Below are positions 59,100 to 64,000 of a DNA stretch of 64,000 nt, piece after piece. Origin of the DNA: Guillardia theta CCMP2712. Lineage: Eukaryota; Cryptophyceae; Pyrenomonadales; Geminigeraceae. The notes under the pieces were generated by a model, which saw only the letters and a program-made list of their open reading frames with translations, ran no database searches and was not told where the DNA came from. The position numbers were made by a program, and so were the translations under genes. Within the stretch, counting starts at the first letter, position 1. Each line of letters begins with the position of its first letter. The stretch spans positions 454,567 to 518,566 of the forward strand of contig NW_005434625.1 of NCBI RefSeq assembly GCF_000315625.1. Reading direction: 5' to 3'.

Positions 59100-59415
59100 G
59101 TTCAGGAGGGGTGGGGGCATAAAAACTTGGGAAAACTACCCCTACTTTTGAAGGTAATACTACCCCTATTTGAGATGTAGATATGGGGTAGTAATACCAC
59201 AAAATCCACCAAGTCTGCCTCAGAGAATTTGATGATGACAGGCAGGGTAGGGTTAGGTGGTGAGAAACTCTGGGGTGGTGGCAGTGAATTTATCGAAACA
59301 TTCACGGAGAATAGGGGTAACGATGTGGTATTAAACGGGGTGGGGGTACAGATCACAAAAGAGGAATGGGGGGTGGGGTATAATTTTCCGGGGTGGTACA
59401 TCGGAGGGTGGTAGG
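59100..59415. promoter_or_regulatory. GGGGTA/TACCCC cluster
   Basis: At least ten words of this class on both strands: ACTACCCCTAC, ATACTACCCCTATT, ATGGGGTAGTAATACC, CAGGGTAGGGTTAGG, AGGGGTAACG, CGGGGTGGGGGTAC, GGGGTGGGGTATAATTTTCC. It sits in the divergent interval between the ARID-BAH gene and the channel gene. Bases 59416-59640 hold a GGAGGA run and nothing else clear. Confidence 0.5.
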
Positions 59416-59647
59416 AGCAAAATAGTTTCAGCGCCGGTTCAGGATATGGGCAGGCGGAACAAGATCAGGCGGAGGAGGAGGAGGAGGAGGAAGCGGGGAA
59501 GAAGATAGATGATGGGGAGATAGATGAACGGAAGTCGAGAGAAGGAGAAAGAGATGGAGAGAAAGAAGGAGAGTACAAGGATGCCGAAGCAGTGAATGAA
59601 CATTAGATGTTGGAAATGCAATTTTAATGGGTTGTAGCTATGATAGC

Positions 59648-59708
59648 CACAAGACATACATGTGTGCATGATGGAACGTACAAGACATACATGTGTGCAT
59701 GATGGAAC
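59648..59708. repeat. 31-bp direct duplication
   Basis: ACAAGACATACATGTGTGCA plus TGATGGAACGT occurs twice back to back, about 180 nt before the channel start codon. It contains ACATGTGT, a partial palindrome. It is probably a recent tandem duplication in the 5' region. Confidence 0.8.
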
Positions 59709-59883
59709 TTATGTACATCACTTGGTTCTTGTTGGATTTGAACCGTTCTCTTCGTTTTCTCACTCTGATTCATTTCAGCCGTTCGGCAGCAAGTGGTCAA
59801 CCAGAGATGGTCATAATTTCACGATGATGGACTATCAATTGTTCCCTTCCACCGATTAGTCCTCGCAAACGCTGCTTCCAGGC

Positions 59884-62201
59884 ATGACAGTGAAAGCGCT
59901 ACTTGCGATCGCCAGCATTGCGGTAACATGGATACCCGCTCCATCGACAGCGCAGGGGTCTCCTGGACTTTGCTGCAAAGACGCTACTGATTGTTTCCGC
60001 CCTGGAGACTGGCGGCAGATTTTTCAATGCCCTGCATCCCATTGGAACAAGCACATGCCCCATCCCCCCTGGGAGTGGTACAAGCTTACGAATGCTTCGG
60101 GTGCTCAAAAGATCTGCTCAGGAGGCTCGAAGGAGTGGCACGCGTGTGTTGCAGACTCCGAGTGTCCGGGAGGGACATGCTCCATCGTCCCCCTCCCGGC
60201 CGACAAGTACGTGCACGAGTATATGTCCTGCTGCATGCAATGCGTGTGGAACTTGCAATATCCGATCGGAGATCCGATCCAAGTGACGTCAGGGCCCCTC
60301 CTGAATGAAACCAGCGAGCTCGGCGTCATCCCCAAGTACCTCAACTGCTCAGTCTTCCCGGACGAGTTCCGCCAGCTGGACTCCAGCAGCGCCGGGCACC
60401 CGGCTGGCTACCTGTCGATGAGCGAGTTGGAGCAGGGCTTCTTTTCTCAGATCCCGAACAAGCAGATGATTGACGCCAACTTCCTCAACGCGTCCGTGAT
60501 GTTTGCGATCGCAGATCTCAACAAGGACGGGCTGTTGAGCTACGAGGAGTATGTCATCCTCAGGCACTTCTGGACTCCATTCCTCCTCTCCAGCACGGCT
60601 CCAGCACCCATCGACAACGAGAACACCCTCGCCATGGGCCCCCTCGGAGGAGTCTTCGTTGACAACAGCACGGTCAGTGTGTGGGTTGTGACAGCCAACA
60701 ACCTTCTCCTTCGCCTGTACATCGCCAACGGCTGGTCGTCTGCAAGGACCAGACAACCGCAACCAGGCGAGGAGCTGTTTTATCAGCAGAACGCTGACCT
60801 GGATGGCTCCACCCGAATCTCTTTGGAGGAGCACTACTTCAGGGTGTTTGCAGACATCAACGGAAATGGAGTGTTGGAGCGCTGGGAGTACAACCTATCG
60901 CTCTATGACAAGAGCACGTCGGCTGGGGGCAACTTTCAAGGATGGGCGTCGTGGGCGGATCACGACCTCAACGACGATGGAGTGGTCACCTTCATCGAGA
61001 GGAAGCGGATCTTTGCAGACAGGAATGCGGACAACTTCATCAATCTCACGGAGTGGAAGCTCGCGGACTTTCCCACCGCATACGGTCCTTATCAAGGTCA
61101 CAAAGGGAGCAACGGGATGATTGGAAAGGAGCAGTACGCGTTTTACTCGCTCTATCACTACTGCACGTTGCGCTCCTCCACAGCCTACGCTTCCTACTCC
61201 AGCAGCTACCCCTGGAGCTCGCAGTGTCCTCTGGTGTTTGCCATCCTGAACGACACCTCCTTCTTCCGCGACGCGTTAGAGAAGCAGCAGTTTGATCTGG
61301 GAACGCTTCAGGTTGATCCCAACCTTGCAGGCTTCGTGTATAGAGTGCTGAACAACGTTACTCGTCGCCTGGGCTGGCAGGGAACTCTAAAGGTCTTGCC
61401 CAACCCCCATAGAGAGCTGCAAGGAGCAGCAACGGACCTCTCGTCCTACAACATCACTCCTCCGAACATCTACTCTCGGTCTTTCAACCTTGCCGTCATC
61501 ACGGAGTACACGAATGTGCCCAGCGAGTGGTTGTGCACCTCCTCGCTCTGGCCAGATGACGGTCTCAGTGTCGTGGTGAGGTCCGAGGACCAGTCCATCT
61601 CTCTCTACACCGTCCTCGCAGAGATGATAGTTTCTCCTCAGTTCGTCAATTTCTTCTGCTCCTTGTTCTTCACCGTCCTCATCGTTGGACACGTGATTTG
61701 GATCATCGAGAGGTGGACCAACGAGACGATTTTCCGTCCCTTCTACGCGGAAGGAGTCATTGATGGCCTTTGGTGGGCGATGGTGACGATGACGACTGTC
61801 GGGTCAGTTCAACTCTCCCACAGGCCTCTTCATCTGGCGTCTTTCCTCCTCCTCCTCCTCCTGATCCTGATCCTCCTCCTCCTCCTCCTCCTGATCCTGA
61901 TCCTGATCCTCCTCCTCCTCCTCCTCCTGATCCTGATCCTCCTCTTCCTCCTCCTCCGCCGCCGCCGCGTGTTACTTTTCTGATGGTTTGTCATAGATAC
62001 GGAGACAAAGCCCCGGTCAGTGAGATCGGCAAACTCTTCGGCATCTTCTGGTTGATTTTTGGTCTGATTGTCTTCGGGACCTTCTCAAGTCAAGTCACTT
62101 CCTTCATCGGTGACCAACTTGCTGTCAACAACATCGCTGATGCCGATTCTCTCGCTGGTTTCGTTGTGAGTCAGCCTCCTTGTCTTCCTCCCTCCCTCCC
62201 T

Positions 62202-62238
<37 letters not shown>

Positions 62239-63350
62239 TAGACAGACAGACAGACAGACAGACATCGTCCTTCTATCCTCTTGATTATCCTCTCTCCGGC
62301 CTCTACCTCTGTCTCACAGGTTTGCAGGTGGGTGTGCTCAACCGAACCTCCTCCCTCAATCTCGACCTTCAGTATGGGTTCACCAGCACCGTCTGCGACT
62401 CGGTCAAGACATGCGTCGACAAGCTGGCCAACAACCAGCTTGACGCGCTCCTTCTCCCTCGCGCCGACGTCGTCAACTACTTCCGCTCCAGCCAGCTCGC
62501 CTTCACGCTCTGCGGCAACCAGCTCAAGTTTGTCGGGGGGAGCGTCACGAGCAGCGTCGTCATCCTCCTTCAGCCCGCCATCAGGGTCTGCACGTACGGG
62601 CAGAGCGTGTATGCTGCCACGTACTTGATGAACGCCATCGACTCGACGGTGCAGGCGATGACGCAGGATGGCACAATGAGCAGCATCGTGGCCGAGGAGC
62701 GAGATTTCATCTACCCTCCTGCGGTCACCGACGCCTCTTGCGGCTCTTCGAGCTTGTGGAACGTCCCACTCATCATAGCAGCCCTGGTCCTCCTCTTTGT
62801 GTACGGGTGCCTGGTGAACATACAGGATGGCGGGGTCCTAAGGAGCGTGCTTAGCGCCTTACTCCCTCGACTGTTCCCTCCTGTGATCGAGGAGGAGGAG
62901 GGAGTGATGGCGGTTCTACGGCAGCCTTCGTTCAAGAAGCGCAAGCTAGATGCTTTCTCCGTGGAGTTCCCGCAGCCCCTAAGGAAGAAGGAGGTGGAGC
63001 CTCTGGTGCATGCTAGCAAGCTGCTAGGAGTTTTCAGCGCTATGCAGGTGAGCAGGGAGGAAGGTTGGGAGAGGTGGGAGGGGAGAGAGAGAGGAGACAA
63101 GAATGGAGAGGGGAGGAAGGAGGGGTATAACGTGAGCACGAGAAAGGTGGTATTCTGATCTTTGCTCTGTCTTTTACAGTCCAGCGACATTCGTAGCATC
63201 AACCAAGAGGTCTCGGACTACTCCCACGTGCTGAAGCAGATAGCTCGTCTGTTCGTCTTCTGCTTCGTCCTCCTCCTCGTCATCTACGGCATCCTCCTCG
63301 GCGTCATTGCAGCTGCCTGGGGCAGCAAGCTGCAGGTCAGGAAGCCATGA
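59884..63350 (+). CDS. K+-selective glutamate-receptor-like channel with EF-hands
   Basis: Exons 59884-61802, 61997-62165, 62328-63047 and 63180-63350 give 992 residues. Signal peptide (ALLAIASIAVTWIPAPSTAQ), then a Cys-rich extracellular part and five EF-hand loops: DLNKDGLLSYEE, DLDGSTRISLEE, DINGNGVLERWE, DLNDDGVVTFIE and DRNADNFINLTE. A short ligand-binding lobe 1 (AVITEYTNVPSEWLC) follows, then TM1 (FCSLFFTVLIVGHVIWIIE), a pore loop with the K+ filter TVGYGD, TM2 (IFWLIFGLIVFGTFSSQ), lobe 2 of a periplasmic-binding-protein fold (VCDSVKTCVDKLANNQLDAL to MSSIVAEERDF) and a third helix with a basic tail. A further helix (IARLFVFCFVLLLVIYGILL) ends the protein. The order lobe 1, pore, lobe 2 is that of ionotropic glutamate receptors, with a K+ filter like bacterial GluR0. 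The ligand is unknown. The first intron splits the filter codon between TVG and YGD. Confidence 0.82.
61838..61960. repeat. CTCCTC/TCCTGA repeat in channel intron
   Basis: CCTCCTCCTCCT blocks alternating with CTGATCCTGATC fill most of the 194-nt intron that interrupts the selectivity-filter coding sequence. Not coding. Confidence 0.85.
62202..62264. repeat. CAGA microsatellite in channel intron
   Basis: About 15 tandem CAGA tetramers with one GATA interruption, inside the second intron of the channel gene. Confidence 0.9.
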
Positions 63351-63465
63351 AAGAACAGATGAAATTTCGATGTGCATGTTAGTGATAGAGTTGTGCTCTC
63401 CTTGTACAGTTATGTAAACAGAAAGACAATCATCATGTCCTTCCTCCCTCCTCCCCCGTGGCTTG

Positions 63466-64000
63466 TCAGTGTCCTCCAACCCTCGTCCTTTCCTCAGGAT
63501 CCGCACGCTCCTGCTCCTCCTCTACAGCGCCTCCTCTACCGCCCTCCTCCTTGGGGTTTCTCTCCTCCAGGTAGAACTCGATGAGCTCATCATCCCCGAC
63601 GTCGAAGGTGCACATGGCGTTGAAGTCATTCATCATCTGCCTCTCTCATCAGTCTGGCATGCAGGCAGCCGAGCGAGGGGAGCAAGGGGAGGAGGAGCAA
63701 CTGCTAGCAGGAGCAAGGGGAGGAGGAGGAGCACCTGAATAAACGCCTCATACTCTGTGGACGCGATTATGTAGTCCAGGCAGTAGCTGCTGGCGTTGCC
63801 CTCCAGCTTCTCTGCTCCACCATCGCATCAGCTCCTCCTCCCACCTCCCGCGCACCTCACCTTCCATGCAGATGTTTATGATGTCCTCGTGCGTGACTTG
63901 GTTCTTGGCAAGGAAGTCTTCCAGCAGGTCCTCGATCCTCTTGGTGTACTTGAGGTAGAGATCGTAGTTCCTGCGCAACGATGCCGACGAGGATCAGTCG
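63466..64000 (-). CDS. BART-domain protein, CFAP36/ARL2BP-like, 5' end missing
   Basis: The gene runs off the right edge, so only the C-terminal part is seen. Exon pieces read NYDLYLKYTKRIEDLLEDFL and QVTHEDIINICMEG (about 63970-63865), YCLDYIIASTEYEAFIQ (about 63790-63735) and MMNDFNAMCTFDVGDDELIE followed by an acidic tail (EERNPKEEGGRGG), stop 63466-63468. The helix pattern, Tyr-x-x-Tyr-x-x-x-Glu, then the closing Phe near Met-Met, matches the BART fold that binds Arl2/Arl3 GTPases, as in CFAP36 and ARL2BP of cilia. Introns are short and purine-rich. Arl2 also regulates cofactor D, which is encoded in this window, but the two genes are 54 kb apart. Confidence 0.6.

Overview
The window is nuclear DNA of a eukaryotic alga. 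Genes are spliced with GT-AG introns (one GC-AG), mostly 42-60 nt in the left two thirds. They encode eukaryote-only products: tubulin cofactor D, ribosomal protein eL20, PARP, ARID/BAH chromatin proteins and a BART-domain protein. Two nucleus-encoded plastid proteins, initiation factor IF-1 and a PAP/fibrillin, begin with a signal peptide followed by a transit-like stretch. In the fibrillin a Phe lies at the likely cleavage site, the bipartite leader typical of complex red-derived plastids. A cryptophyte such as Guillardia theta fits best, but this is inference from gene style only.

Layout. 0-2.5 kb (-): a TIR-SAM-multi-TM protein with one frame break. 3.2-9.1 kb (+): tubulin-folding cofactor D in many small exons. 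9.5-10.5 kb (-): a Myb/SANT-like hypothetical. 11.7-14.9 kb: plastid IF-1 (+), eL20 (-), a small Cys-rich membrane protein (+). 14.9-17.5 kb (-): an unresolved membrane-protein gene. 18.1-20.5 kb (+): a spliced Crypton-type tyrosine-recombinase-like gene. 20.8-28.3 kb: two inverted paralogs made of FG-spaced hexapeptide-like repeats, flanking a PH-like gene and an EF-hand/ankyrin gene. 28.9-32.8 kb (-): a full PARP1-type gene, followed at 33.7-35.5 kb by a broken, circularly permuted partial copy. 35.6-37.6 kb (-): an unresolved gene. 37.7-40.6 kb (+): a SLOG/SLATT-like membrane protein. 40.9-42.1 kb (+): fibrillin. 42.8-51.9 kb: a coiled-coil gene (+), an Sfi1-like Trp-repeat gene (-) and another coiled-coil gene (-). 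52.2-58.4 kb (-): a double-ARID, BAH, Tudor-like-repeat chromatin protein. 59.9-63.4 kb (+): an EF-hand-bearing, K+-selective, ionotropic-glutamate-receptor-like channel. 63.5 kb to the edge (-): a BART-domain gene, 5' end missing.

Two kinds of intergenic sequence recur. GGGGTA/TACCCC clusters lie immediately upstream of many start codons, often between divergent genes. A short motif, TTTACTCAAAGTTAAGTT, joined to very G+C-rich stretches lies upstream of others. Introns of the 42-58 kb genes differ from the rest: they are longer and made of polypurine/polypyrimidine tandem repeats.

Functional themes are cytoskeleton/centrosome (cofactor D, Sfi1-like, coiled coils, BART), plastid function (IF-1, fibrillin), chromatin and DNA damage (PARP, ARID-BAH), and signalling by nucleotide or ligand sensing (TIR, SLOG/SLATT, glutamate-receptor-like channel). 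No rRNA, tRNA or CRISPR was recognised. Exon borders were read by eye from splice consensus and family similarity; spans given for multi-exon genes include introns.
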